In this document: piece by piece, positions 1-8,325 of the stretch
Layout: each line of letters begins with the position of its first letter
Numbering within the stretch: position 1 is the stretch's first letter
NCBI RefSeq assembly: GCF_011046535.1
Contig: NZ_CP049257.1
Location: 4,092,001 to 4,156,000 of the forward strand
From: Nocardioides anomalus
Lineage (GTDB): Bacteria; Actinomycetota; Actinomycetes; Propionibacteriales; Nocardioidaceae
Direction of reading: 5' to 3'
DNA: 64,000 bases
Notes under the pieces: generated by a model
Told to the model about the DNA's origin: nothing
Seen by the model: only the letters and a program-made list of their open reading frames with translations
The model's database searches: none
Program-made: the position numbers and the translations under genes

Positions 1-2
1 CG

Positions 3-521
3 CCGCGCGCGTGGAAGCCGCTGGTCCGCACCGCGGTCCGCAAGGCCCACCAGGCGACCGGCCTGCGCTTCCGTTACCTCGGGACGACCACCGCCAAGCC
101 GACCCACGGCGGCACCAACCCCGACGGCACCGACCTCGTGGTCGCCTTCCTCGTCCCCGGCCAGACCGACATGCTCGGCGGGCCCGGTGTGGCCGGCGAG
201 GGCGGCGCGGCCACGGACGGCAGCCGGCTGTTCGACGGCAAGATCGTGCTCAACGGCGCCGTGCTCGCGCGGATGGCGGACGGCTTCGGCCAGGGCCCGC
301 GCTACGGCATCCAGGGCACCCGCGGCCAGGTGGTCATGCACGAGCTCGGCCACGCGCTCGGGCTCGGGCACGCGCGGGAGCGGACGCAGGTCATGTACCC
401 CACCGCCACCCGCAAGCCGGCCGACTGGGGTGCCGGTGACTGGGCCGGGCTGAGACGGCTCGGCCAGGGCGGCTGCGACCAGCCGGCCGCCGGACGACCC
501 CGCGCCCACGCGCTGCCCTAG
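3..521 (+). CDS. matrixin-like zinc metalloprotease, C-terminal part
   Basis: The frame is open to the left edge of the window, so the N-terminus is missing and 172 residues are visible. The zinc-binding signature HELGHALGLGH (HExxHxxGxxH) begins near position 339 and is followed by an M-Y-P met-turn about 10 residues later. This is the metzincin/matrixin arrangement seen in secreted actinobacterial peptidases. Three histidines bind zinc and the glutamate is catalytic. Whether a signal peptide exists cannot be seen. The stop overlaps by 4 bp the stop of the convergent DUF402 gene. Family assignment is good; the substrate is unknown. Confidence 0.8.
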   Translation, partial: PRAWKPLVRTAVRKAHQATGLRFRYLGTTTAKPTHGGTNPDGTDLVVAFLVPGQTDMLGGPGVAGEGGAATDGSRLFDGKIVLNGAVLARMADGFGQGPRYGIQGTRGQVVMHELGHALGLGHARERTQVMYPTATRKPADWGAGDWAGLRRLGQGGCDQPAAGRPRAHALP

Positions 522-1261
522 GCTCGCAGCGCCTCCGGCAGCCGCAGGGGCTCGTCCCACTCCGGCGGCGGGCGCCACCCCGACCACCCTTCGTCGAGCG
601 GCCAGGCCGTCGGTGCGACCAGCTCGGCGCGGGCGAGGTCGGCGAGGTCGCGGATCAGCGCGCCCTGGGTCGGGGAGTACCAACCGGCGTCGACCCCGGC
701 CGCCAGCTCGTCCTCGTCCTTGAGCCAGGTCTCCCCGTCGGCGACCCACAGGTCGAGGGTGAGGTCGCGGCTGTGGGTCCGGGCCGCGCCGTCCACGGGT
801 CGCTGGTGCGGCACCTCGAGGTTGACGTACTCGCCGTCGCCGAAGAACCACACCGACCACGGCCGACCGGTGGGCGCGACGCGCAAGACGCCGTCACCCC
901 GCCACTGCGTGACCGTCACGTCGTAGTCGCCGGCGACGAGCAGAGCCGCCCGCTCGGCCAGGCTGCGCTCACGCAGCCCTCGGCCGTCCCGCGGCGTGGC
1001 CGCCAGGCGCTCGGAGCCGGCGGGGAGCCAGGCGACCAGTCCGCGCTCGTCGTCGCGGACAACCCGCAGCACGTCCACGAAGCCCCGGTAGTGCCACGTG
1101 ACGACGGCGCCCGCCTCGAGGTGCGGCGCGGGGCCGGCCGGGCGCAGGCCGTCGGTCGAGGGCAGCGGCGGCAGGGCGGCGAGGTCCGGCGCCACCGGCC
1201 GCGGCGGTCCGCTGAGCCGCCGCATCGTCCCGCCGCTGTCGGAGACGACCTCGTCGCTCAC
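518..1261 (-). CDS. DUF402 domain protein
   Basis: A 247-residue protein whose second half (about residues 85-225) has the DUF402 pattern: WSVWFFGDGEYVNLEVP, then R-D-L-T-L-D-L-W-V and W-L-K-D-E-D-E-L. DUF402 folds include nucleoside phosphatases and FomD-like hydrolases that use acidic residues to bind metal, but the substrate of this copy is unknown. The GTG start overlaps the purD stop by 4 nt (GTGA), so translation is probably coupled to purD in a purA-purD-DUF402 transcript. The N-terminal 45 residues are proline-rich and look disordered. Family call firm, function not known. Confidence 0.75.
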   Translation of the reverse strand: MSDEVVSDSGGTMRRLSGPPRPVAPDLAALPPLPSTDGLRPAGPAPHLEAGAVVTWHYRGFVDVLRVVRDDERGLVAWLPAGSERLAATPRDGRGLRERSLAERAALLVAGDYDVTVTQWRGDGVLRVAPTGRPWSVWFFGDGEYVNLEVPHQRPVDGAARTHSRDLTLDLWVADGETWLKDEDELAAGVDAGWYSPTQGALIRDLADLARAELVAPTAWPLDEGWSGWRPPPEWDEPLRLPEALRA

Positions 1262-2511
1262 GACGAGGCGGTCAGCGCGATGTCCGTGCGGTGCTGCGCG
1301 CCGTCGAAGGTGATCCGCTCGACGCCGGAGTACGCCGTGGCGCGGGCGGCCGCGACGTCGGGACCGGTGCCGACGACCGCGAGCACGCGCCCGCCGGCGG
1401 TGACCAGCTCACCGTCGCGCAGGGCGGTGCCGGCGTGCACGACGGTCACGCCCGGGAGCGCGGCGGCGTCGGCCACACCGGCGATGACGTCGCCGGAGGA
1501 CGAGGACTCGGGGTAGCCGCCCGAGGCCATCACGACGGCGACGGCGGCGCCCGCGGCGAAGCGCGGCGGCGCGACGTCGGCGAGGGTGCCGGTGGCCGAG
1601 GCCAGCAGGAGCTCGGCCAGGGGGGACTCGAGCAGGGCCAGCAGGGCCTGGGTCTCGGGGTCGCCCCAGCGGACGTTGAACTCCACCACACGCACGCCGC
1701 CCGAGGTGAGCGCGAGACCGGCGTACAGCAGGCCGGAGAACGGCGTCCCGCGGCGGGCCAGCTCGTCGATGGTGGGCTGGAGGACGGTGGCGCGCACCTC
1801 GTCGACCAGGCCGGCCGGCGCCCAGGGCAGCGGGGTGTAGGCGCCCATGCCGCCGGTGTTCGGGCCTTCGTCGCCGTCGCCGATGCGCTTGAAGTCCTGC
1901 GCGGGCTGGAGGGGGAGGACCGTGGTGCCGTCGGTGATCGCGAACAGCGAGACCTCGGGACCGTCGAGGTACTCCTCGACCACCACACGACCGCCGTCGG
2001 CGGTGCAGGCGATGCCGTGTGCGAGCGCGGCCGCGCGGTCCTCGGTCACCACCACGCCCTTGCCGGCGGCCAGGCCGTCGTCCTTCACGACGTACGGCGC
2101 GCCGAGGTCGTCCAGCGCGGCCGAGACCTCCTCGGGGCTCGCGCAGACCAGCGCCCGGGCGGTCGGTACGCCGGCGTCCGTCATCACGTCCTTGGCGAAG
2201 GCCTTGGAGCCCTCGAGCCGGGCCGCGAGGCCGGAGGGCCCGAAGACCGGGATCCCGGCGACCCGGACCTCGTCGGCGACGCCGGCGACCAGCGGCGCCT
2301 CCGGGCCGACGACCACCAGGCCGGCGCCGAGGGAGGTGGCCAGCTCGGCCACCGCGCGCCCGTCCAGCGGGTCGACGGCGTGGACCGGGCCGACCTCGGC
2401 CGTGCCCGGGTTGCCAGGGGCGGAGTGGACCTCGGTGACCGACGGGTCGCGGGCCAGCCCGAGGGCCAGCGCGTGCTCGCGGCCACCGGTGCCGACGACG
2501 AGGACGCGCAT
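1258..2511 (-). CDS. purD: phosphoribosylamine--glycine ligase (GAR synthetase)
   Basis: A 417-residue GAR synthetase, the second step of purine synthesis (phosphoribosylamine + glycine + ATP to GAR), in the cytosol. Visible are the N-terminal VVGTGGREHALA motif, the ATP-grasp region with PYVVKDDGLAAGKGVVV and EEYLDGPEVSLFA, the GPNTGGMGAYTP loop, and the metal-binding EFNVRWGDPETQ. The start is the ATG at 2511, because homology begins at MRVLVVG; a longer open frame upstream is antisense-like, arginine-rich noise inside purA. The start shares one base with the purA stop (TGATG), so the two purine genes are translationally coupled. Confidence 0.96.
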   Translation of the reverse strand: MRVLVVGTGGREHALALGLARDPSVTEVHSAPGNPGTAEVGPVHAVDPLDGRAVAELATSLGAGLVVVGPEAPLVAGVADEVRVAGIPVFGPSGLAARLEGSKAFAKDVMTDAGVPTARALVCASPEEVSAALDDLGAPYVVKDDGLAAGKGVVVTEDRAAALAHGIACTADGGRVVVEEYLDGPEVSLFAITDGTTVLPLQPAQDFKRIGDGDEGPNTGGMGAYTPLPWAPAGLVDEVRATVLQPTIDELARRGTPFSGLLYAGLALTSGGVRVVEFNVRWGDPETQALLALLESPLAELLLASATGTLADVAPPRFAAGAAVAVVMASGGYPESSSSGDVIAGVADAAALPGVTVVHAGTALRDGELVTAGGRVLAVVGTGPDVAAARATAYSGVERITFDGAQHRTDIALTASS

Positions 2512-3794
2512 CAGACGAGGTCGTGCACGACGATCGTGGCGTCGCGCTCGGGGCCGACGCCGATGGCGGAGATGCGGGCGCCGGAGAGCTCCTCGACGCG
2601 GGTGACGTAGGCGCGGGCGTTGGCCGGGAGGTCCTCGAGCGTGCGGGCCTCGCTGATGTCCTCCCACCAGCCGGGGAGGTACTCGTAGATCGGCACCGCG
2701 TGGTGGAAGTCGGACTGGTTGACCGGCATCTCGTCGTGGCGCACGCCGTCGACGTCGTAGGCCACGCAGACCGGGACCTGCTCGAGGCCGGTGAGCACGT
2801 CGAGCTTGGTCAGCGTGAAGTCGGTGACGCCGTTGACGCGGGCGGCGTAGCGGGCGATGACGGTGTCGTACCAGCCGCAGCGGCGGGGCCGGCCGGTGGT
2901 GGTGCCGTACTCCTGACCGGTCTTGCGCAGGTGCTCGCCGAACTCGTCGTCCAGCTCGGTCGGGAACGGCCCCTCGCCGACGCGGGTGGTGTAGGCCTTG
3001 ACGATGCCGATGACGCGATCCAGCCGGGTCGGCGGGATGCCGGAGCCGGTGCACGCACCGCCGGCAGTGGCCGAGGACGAGGTCACGAACGGGTAGGTGC
3101 CGTGGTCGACGTCCAGCAGCGTGGCCTGGCCGGCCTCGAGCAGCACGGTCTCGCCGCGGTCCAGCGCCTGGTTGAGCAGCAGCCCGCTGTCGCAGACGTA
3201 CGGCGCCACGCGCTCGGCGTACGCCGCGAGCTCCTCGACGATCTCGTCCACGCCGGGCGCGCGGCGGTTGTAGATCTTGGTGAGGACCTGCCCCTTGAGG
3301 TCGAGCACGCCCTCGACCTTGGCCCGCAGGATGGTGTCGTCGAAGAGGTCCTGGACGCGGATGCCGATGCGGTTCATCTTGTCGGCGTACGTCGGGCCGA
3401 TGCCGCGCCCGGTCGTGCCGAGCCGCCGGGAGCCCAGGAAGCGCTCGGTCACCTTGTCGAGCGTCCGGTTGTAGGAGGCGATGACGTGGGCGTTGGCCGA
3501 GAGCTTGAGCAGCGAGGTGTCGACGCCGCGCTTCTCCAGGCCCTCGATCTCCTCGAACAGCACCGCGAGGTCCACGACCACGCCGTTGCCGATGACCGGG
3601 ACGACCCCCGGGGTGAGGATCCCGCTGGGCAGCAGGTGCAGGGCGTACTTCTGGTCGCCGATCACCACCGTGTGGCCGGCGTTGTTGCCGCCGTTGAACT
3701 TCACCACGTAGTCGACGCGGCTCCCGAGGACGTCGGTCGCCTTGCCCTTGCCCTCGTCACCCCACTGGGCTCCGATGATCGCGATCGCTGGCAC
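2511..3794 (-). CDS. purA: adenylosuccinate synthetase
   Basis: A 427-residue enzyme that joins IMP and aspartate with GTP hydrolysis in AMP synthesis. The N-terminal [14 protein letters not shown] loop, the NAGHT motif and [13 protein letters not shown] are all present. I choose the GTG at 3794 ([18 protein letters not shown]) over the ATG 21 nt upstream. Family proteins start here, and a TATCCT -10 box (3808-3803 on the minus strand) lies 8 nt upstream, so the mRNA is probably leaderless. The ATG at 3815 would lie upstream of that box. The gene diverges from the lipid kinase with only 26 bp between start codons and is followed by coupled purD and DUF402. Confidence 0.96.
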   Translation of the reverse strand: MPAIAIIGAQWGDEGKGKATDVLGSRVDYVVKFNGGNNAGHTVVIGDQKYALHLLPSGILTPGVVPVIGNGVVVDLAVLFEEIEGLEKRGVDTSLLKLSANAHVIASYNRTLDKVTERFLGSRRLGTTGRGIGPTYADKMNRIGIRVQDLFDDTILRAKVEGVLDLKGQVLTKIYNRRAPGVDEIVEELAAYAERVAPYVCDSGLLLNQALDRGETVLLEAGQATLLDVDHGTYPFVTSSSATAGGACTGSGIPPTRLDRVIGIVKAYTTRVGEGPFPTELDDEFGEHLRKTGQEYGTTTGRPRRCGWYDTVIARYAARVNGVTDFTLTKLDVLTGLEQVPVCVAYDVDGVRHDEMPVNQSDFHHAVPIYEYLPGWWEDISEARTLEDLPANARAYVTRVEELSGARISAIGVGPERDATIVVHDLV

Positions 3795-3802
3795 GTGACA
3801 GG

Positions 3803-3812
3803 AGGATAGGGT
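3803..3812. promoter_or_regulatory. overlapping divergent -10 boxes (purA / lipid kinase)
   Basis: The ten bases AGGATAGGGT carry two TANNNT hexamers on opposite strands: TATCCT reading left (3808-3803) ends 8 nt before the purA GTG, and TAGGGT reading right (3807-3812) ends 8 nt before the kinase ATG. The hexamers share two bases, so RNA polymerase can occupy only one at a time. No Shine-Dalgarno sequence is suitably placed for purA; AGGAGG is on the plus strand, 15 nt from the kinase start. Confidence 0.6.
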
Positions 3813-3820
3813 CACCGACG

Positions 3821-4747
3821 ATGGATCCCCTCCTCGTGATCAGCAACAGCGACGCCGGGACAGCGGACGAGGAGTCCCTGGCCGCCGCGCTCAAGGTGCT
3901 GCGCGCCCACTGCTCGGTGGAGGTGCAGGCCACCTCGGACCCCGGCGAGCTCGACTCCGCACTGCACCGCGCCGGCAGCCGCCGGATCGTGGTCGCGGGC
4001 GGCGACGGCAGCATGCACGCGGTCGTGGCGGCCCTGCACAAGCGCCACGACCTCGAGGGCGCCGTCCTGGGCCTGCTGCCGCTCGGCACCGGCAACGACT
4101 TCGCCCGGGCCAACGAGATCCCGCTCGACATCGAGGAGGCCGCGCAGGTCATCTGCGATGGCCACCCCCGACCGATGGACCTCCTCGTCGACGAGGTCGG
4201 CGAGATCGTGGTCAACAACGTGCACGTCGGCGCCGGCGCGGTGGCCAGCAAGCGCGGCGCCAAGTGGAAGACCCGCCTGCACGCCGTCGGCGTGGGCAAG
4301 GTCAACCTCGGCAAGCTCGGCTACCCGATCGGCGCGCTGTCGGCCTGGGTCAAGCCGCCCTTCATCCGGGTGCGCGTCGAGGTCGACGGCGAGGTCGTCA
4401 CCGACCTCGACCACCCGATCCTGATGATGGCCGTCGGCAACGGCCCCAAGGTCGGGGGCGGCACCGAGCTCGTGCCGTACGCCGACCCGGGCGACGGCAA
4501 GATCGACGTGATGGTTTCCTACGCGATCGGCCCGCTGGCCCGGTTCGGCTACGGCGCCAAGCTGGTCGTCGGTCGCCACCCCGAGCGCGACGACGTGATC
4601 TACCTGCGCGGCACCAGCGTGACGGTCTCGGGCGAGGAGTTCTGGGTCAGCGCCGACGGCGAGATCTACGGCCCCGAGCGGCACCGCTCCTGGCGGCTGC
4701 AGCGCGCGGCGTACTCCCTGGTCGTGCCGGCCTCCCAGCCCGGCTGA
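3821..4747 (+). CDS. diacylglycerol/lipid kinase family protein
   Basis: A 308-residue member of the DAGK-catalytic (YegS/BmrU/DgkB) family, which phosphorylates diacylglycerol or related lipids with ATP at the membrane face. The nucleotide-binding motif [13 protein letters not shown] is at about residues 57-69 and the [11 protein letters not shown] signature at about 86-97. The C-terminal domain carries [25 protein letters not shown]. No membrane segment is seen, as usual for soluble family members. Translation probably begins from a leaderless transcript. The next gene (lysS) is 43 bp downstream with its own -10 box. Lipid specificity cannot be told. Confidence 0.87.
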   Translation: MDPLLVISNSDAGTADEESLAAALKVLRAHCSVEVQATSDPGELDSALHRAGSRRIVVAGGDGSMHAVVAALHKRHDLEGAVLGLLPLGTGNDFARANEIPLDIEEAAQVICDGHPRPMDLLVDEVGEIVVNNVHVGAGAVASKRGAKWKTRLHAVGVGKVNLGKLGYPIGALSAWVKPPFIRVRVEVDGEVVTDLDHPILMMAVGNGPKVGGGTELVPYADPGDGKIDVMVSYAIGPLARFGYGAKLVVGRHPERDDVIYLRGTSVTVSGEEFWVSADGEIYGPERHRSWRLQRAAYSLVVPASQPG

Positions 4748-4777
4748 ACCGATGTGCCCCGGCGGGGCGGCGCCAAC

Positions 4778-4783
4778 TAGCCT
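4778..4783 (+). promoter_or_regulatory. -10 box for leaderless lysS
   Basis: TAGCCT ends 7 nt before the ATG at 4791. There is no Shine-Dalgarno sequence in the gap. The position supports starting lysS here rather than at the in-frame ATG at 4752, which lies upstream of the box. Confidence 0.55.
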
Positions 4784-4790
4784 GCCCTGC

Positions 4791-6305
4791 ATGACCAGCG
4801 CGCCCGAGCACGCCGACGACCGGCTCTCCCAGGAGGAGGTCCGGCGCGAGAAGCGCGCGCGGCTGCTGGCGGAGGGCAAGCAGCCCTACCCGGTCACCGT
4901 CCCCCGCACCCACACCCTCGCGCAGGTGCGCGAGCAGTGGGGCCACCTCGAGACCGGCGAGGAGACCCAGGACGTCGTCGGGGTCGCGGGGCGGGTCATC
5001 TTCGTCCGCAACACCGGCAAGCTCTGCTTCGCCACCCTCCAGGAGGGCATCGGCACCCGCCTGCAGGTGATGCTCTCGCTGGCCGAGGTCGGCGAGGAGG
5101 CGCTGGAGGAGTGGAAGCGCACCGTCGACCTGGGCGACCACGTCTTCGTCGAGGGCCGCGTCATCAGCTCCAAGCGCGGTGAGCTGTCCGTGCTGGCGAC
5201 GTCGTGGTCGATGGTGTCCAAGGCCATCCGCCCGCTGCCGGTGCTCCACAAGGACCTCAGCGAGGAGTCGCGGGTCCGCCAGCGCTACGCCGACCTCATC
5301 GTGCGCCAGGAGGCGCGCGACATGGTCCGCACCCGCGCCGCGGTGCTCAAGTCGGTGCGCGCCACGCTCGACTCCTTCGACTTCGTCGAGGTCGAGACCC
5401 CGATGCTCCAGCTGGTGCACGGCGGCGCCGCGGCCCGGCCGTTCACCACGCACATGAACGCCTTCGACGTCGACGTGACCCTGCGCATCGCGCTCGAGCT
5501 CTACCTCAAGCGCGCGGTCGTCGGCGGCGTGGACCGGGTCTACGAGATCGGGCGGATCTTCCGCAACGAGGGCTCGGACTCCACCCACTCCCCCGAGTTC
5601 ACGATGCTGGAGTTCTACGAGGCGTACGGCGACCAGTTCAGCGCCGCCGAGCGCACGCGCGCCATCGTGCTCAACGCCGCCGAGGCGGTCGGGGTCGGGC
5701 CGGTCGTCACCGACTACCACGGCCGCGAGGTCGACCTCTCCGGCGAGTGGCGCTGGCTGCCGATCGCCGAGGCCGTCGCCGAGGCGACCGGCGAGGAGAT
5801 CGGCACCGACGAGACTCCGGAGAACGTCGCCCGGCTGCGCGCCGTGGCCGACGCCCGCGACATCTCGCTCAAGCCCGGCTGGGGCGCCGGCGAGATCATC
5901 CTCGAGCTGTTCGAGCAGCTGGTCGAGGAGACGCTGGTCCAGCCGACCTTCGTCTGCGACTACCCCGCCTCGGTGCGCCCGCTGGCCCGCGAGCACCGCT
6001 CCGAGCCGGGCCTGGTCGAGGCCTGGGACCTCATCATCGGCGGCGTCGAGCTGGCCCCGAGCTACTCCGAGCTGGTCGACCCGGTCGTGCAGCGCGAGCG
6101 GCTCGAGGCGCAGTCGCTGCTGGCCGCCGGCGGCGACCCCGAGGCGATGCAGCTGGACGAGGACTTCCTGCGCGCGCTGGAGTACGGCGCCCCGCCGATG
6201 GGCGGCACCGGCCTCGGCATCGACCGGCTGGTCATGCTGCTGACCGGCACCGGCATCCGCGAGACGATCCTGTTCCCGCACGTGCGCCCGGAGGCGCGGG
6301 GCTGA
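4791..6305 (+). CDS. lysS: lysyl-tRNA synthetase, class II
   Basis: A 504-residue class II enzyme that charges tRNA-Lys. The OB-fold anticodon domain (about residues 45-150, with VAGRVIFVRNTGKLCFATLQ) precedes the catalytic core. Motif 2 is FRNEGSDSTHSPEFTMLEFY and motif 3 is GTGLGIDRLVMLLTG near the C-terminus. The length matches stand-alone bacterial LysRS, with no MprF-type transmembrane fusion. The ATG at 4791 follows a TAGCCT -10 box by 7 nt. Flanked by the lipid kinase and the convergent DUF3151 gene (12 bp gap). Confidence 0.96.
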   Translation: MTSAPEHADDRLSQEEVRREKRARLLAEGKQPYPVTVPRTHTLAQVREQWGHLETGEETQDVVGVAGRVIFVRNTGKLCFATLQEGIGTRLQVMLSLAEVGEEALEEWKRTVDLGDHVFVEGRVISSKRGELSVLATSWSMVSKAIRPLPVLHKDLSEESRVRQRYADLIVRQEARDMVRTRAAVLKSVRATLDSFDFVEVETPMLQLVHGGAAARPFTTHMNAFDVDVTLRIALELYLKRAVVGGVDRVYEIGRIFRNEGSDSTHSPEFTMLEFYEAYGDQFSAAERTRAIVLNAAEAVGVGPVVTDYHGREVDLSGEWRWLPIAEAVAEATGEEIGTDETPENVARLRAVADARDISLKPGWGAGEIILELFEQLVEETLVQPTFVCDYPASVRPLAREHRSEPGLVEAWDLIIGGVELAPSYSELVDPVVQRERLEAQSLLAAGGDPEAMQLDEDFLRALEYGAPPMGGTGLGIDRLVMLLTGTGIRETILFPHVRPEARG

Positions 6306-6317
6306 GCCGCTGCGGTC

Positions 6318-6761
6318 CTAGTCGGCGTCGATGCCGGCGAACAGCACGTCGTAGCCGGTCGGGCTGGAGTCGCGCAGGAAGTCGCGGCAGCGCTCCCACT
6401 CCGCGGTCTCGCCGATCGACTTCGCGGCCAGGGCCAGCAGGCCCAGGCAGCTGAGGAAGCCGCGGTTGGGCACGTGCTCCCACGGCACCGGGCCGTGGCC
6501 CTTCCAGCCGTTGCGGCGCAGCATGTCCAGGCTGCGGTGGTAGCCGACCCGGGCGTAGGCGTAGACCGTCACCGCGTCGGCGTCGTCGTGGACGGCGGCG
6601 GCCAAGGCAGCCCAGGCCGCGGGTGACTCGGGGTGACGGCGGACGACGTCGATGGGGGTGTCGCCGGCCTCGATCTCCGCCTGGGCGGGGTCCACCGGGA
6701 GGTGGGTGGGCGGCGGTCCGGCCATCAGGTCCTGGTGCAGGTCGGGGCTCACGGAGGACAT
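6318..6761 (-). CDS. DUF3151 family protein
   Basis: A 147-residue protein of the actinobacterial DUF3151 family. The recognisable core runs from HPESPAAWAALAAA through YAYARVGYHRSLDMLRRNGWKG to the C-terminal ETAEWERCRDFL. The family has no known biochemical function. It is usually found near purA and fba, and both are close by here (Rv0360c in M. tuberculosis has a similar setting). The ATG at 6761 is chosen because the upstream open frame overlaps the start of the divergent MFS gene. Probably cytosolic; no membrane segment or signal peptide. Confidence 0.85.
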   Translation of the reverse strand: MSSVSPDLHQDLMAGPPPTHLPVDPAQAEIEAGDTPIDVVRRHPESPAAWAALAAAVHDDADAVTVYAYARVGYHRSLDMLRRNGWKGHGPVPWEHVPNRGFLSCLGLLALAAKSIGETAEWERCRDFLRDSSPTGYDVLFAGIDAD

Positions 6762-6789
6762 TGTCCCCGGTCGGGTGTTGAGTGACGCC

Positions 6790-8325
6790 GTGACCTCCCA
6801 GACTGCTCCCGCCGCGGCCGAGGAGAAGGACCCCTGGCCGGCGCTGTTCGCCCTGTGCCTGGGCTTCTTCATGATCCTGGTCGACTCCACGATCGTGTCG
6901 GTCGCGACGCCCGCGATCATCGGCGACCTCCAGGCCGACGTGAACGACGTGGTCTGGGTGACCAGCGCCTACCTGCTGGCCTACGCCGTGCCCGTGCTGA
7001 TCACCGGCCGGCTCGGTGACCGGTTCGGCCCCAAGCGGCTCTACGTGGCGGGGCTGGCGCTCTTCACGCTCGCCAGCCTGTGGTGCGGGCTGACCCGCTC
7101 GGTGGAGATGCTCATCGTGGCCCGCGTGGCCCAGGGTCTGGGCGCCTCGATGATCACGCCGCAGACCATGGCGATCATCACCCGGATCTTCCCGGCCGCC
7201 CGCCGGGGCCAGGCCATGGCGCTGTGGGGCGCGACCGCGGGCGTGGCCACGCTCGTCGGCCCGATCCTCGGCGGCGTCCTGGTCGACGCGCTGGGCTGGG
7301 AGTGGATCTTCTTCATCAACGTCCCGGTCGGCGTCCTGGGCCTGTTCCTCGCGGCCCGGCTGGTGCCGACCCTCGAGACCCGCAGCCACGCCTTCGACTG
7401 GCTCGGGGTGACGCTGAGCGGCACCGGCATGTTCCTGCTGGTCTTCGGGATCCAGGAGGGCCACCAGTACGACTGGTCCGCCTCGATCTGGGCGATGATC
7501 GCCGCCGGGCTGGTCGTGTTCGGGTTGTTCGTGGCCTGGCAGGCCCGCAACACCCGCGAGCCGCTGGTCCCGCTCGGGCTGTTCCGAGACCGCAACTTCT
7601 CCCTGGCCAGCCTGGCCATCTCGGTCATGGGCTTCTCCATCACCGCGATGGCCATCCCGATCATGCTGTGGGCCCAGGTCGTGCGGGGGCTCAGCCCCAC
7701 CCGCTCCGCGCTGCTGCTGGTGCCCATGGCGGTCATGACCATCCTGCTGGCCCGGCCCGTCGGCGGCCTGACCGACCGGATCCACCCGCGGCTCATCACC
7801 GGCGTCGGCTTCACCGGCACCATCGTGTCCCTGCTGTGGCTGGCCGCCGAGATGACGCCGGACGTCACCATCTGGGCCCTGGTGCCCCCGATGGTCCTGC
7901 TGGGCATCGGCAACGCCTGCATCTGGGCGCCCAACTCGGCCACCGCCACCCGCAACCTGCCGCTGCACCAGGCCGGCGCCGGCTCCGGCGTCTACAACGC
8001 GACGCGTCAGGTCGGTGCGGTGCTCGGCTCGGCCGCGATCGCGGTGCTCATCGACGCCCGCCTGGCGGCCGAGGGCCTCCCGGCGTTCACCGGCAGCGCC
8101 GAGGCCGGGGGCAGCCTGCCGGGCCGGTTCGTGGACGGCTTCAGCGACGCGATGGCCACCTCGATGCTGCTGCCGGCGGCGGTGCTGGTGCTCGGCCTGG
8201 TGGCCTCGCTGGCCTTCGAGCGGCCGAAGCACGCCGGGTACGCCGGCGCCCCGACGGCCGGCTCGGCGGCTAGTGCAGCCGCTTCGGGCGACGCCGGGTC
8301 TTCAGCAGCAGCGTCAGCACACTGA
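6790..8325 (+). CDS. MFS drug exporter, DHA2 (EmrB/QacA-like) family
   Basis: A 511-residue proton-driven exporter with about 14 hydrophobic segments. Motif A after helix 2 is GRLGDRFGPKRLYV, and the motif C-like GATAGVATLVGPILGGVLV lies in the fifth helix; both fit the drug:H+ antiporter-2 family. The GTG at 6790 is chosen since the upstream residues are antisense to DUF3151. The tail is rich in Ala/Ser and runs 56 bp into the 3' end of the convergent surface-protein gene, so the last 18 residues are coded on both strands. Substrate unknown. No adjacent regulator gene is seen. Confidence 0.9.
   Translation: MTSQTAPAAAEEKDPWPALFALCLGFFMILVDSTIVSVATPAIIGDLQADVNDVVWVTSAYLLAYAVPVLITGRLGDRFGPKRLYVAGLALFTLASLWCGLTRSVEMLIVARVAQGLGASMITPQTMAIITRIFPAARRGQAMALWGATAGVATLVGPILGGVLVDALGWEWIFFINVPVGVLGLFLAARLVPTLETRSHAFDWLGVTLSGTGMFLLVFGIQEGHQYDWSASIWAMIAAGLVVFGLFVAWQARNTREPLVPLGLFRDRNFSLASLAISVMGFSITAMAIPIMLWAQVVRGLSPTRSALLLVPMAVMTILLARPVGGLTDRIHPRLITGVGFTGTIVSLLWLAAEMTPDVTIWALVPPMVLLGIGNACIWAPNSATATRNLPLHQAGAGSGVYNATRQVGAVLGSAAIAVLIDARLAAEGLPAFTGSAEAGGSLPGRFVDGFSDAMATSMLLPAAVLVLGLVASLAFERPKHAGYAGAPTAGSAASAAASGDAGSSAAASAH

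Noticed and set aside
3795..3815. ATG at 3815 as purA start
   Set aside because: It lies upstream of the TATCCT -10 box and adds seven residues not found in the family; the GTG at 3794 fits better.
4647..6281. Minus-strand frame of 544 codons opposite lysS
   Set aside because: Shadow of lysS, which has all class II synthetase motifs.
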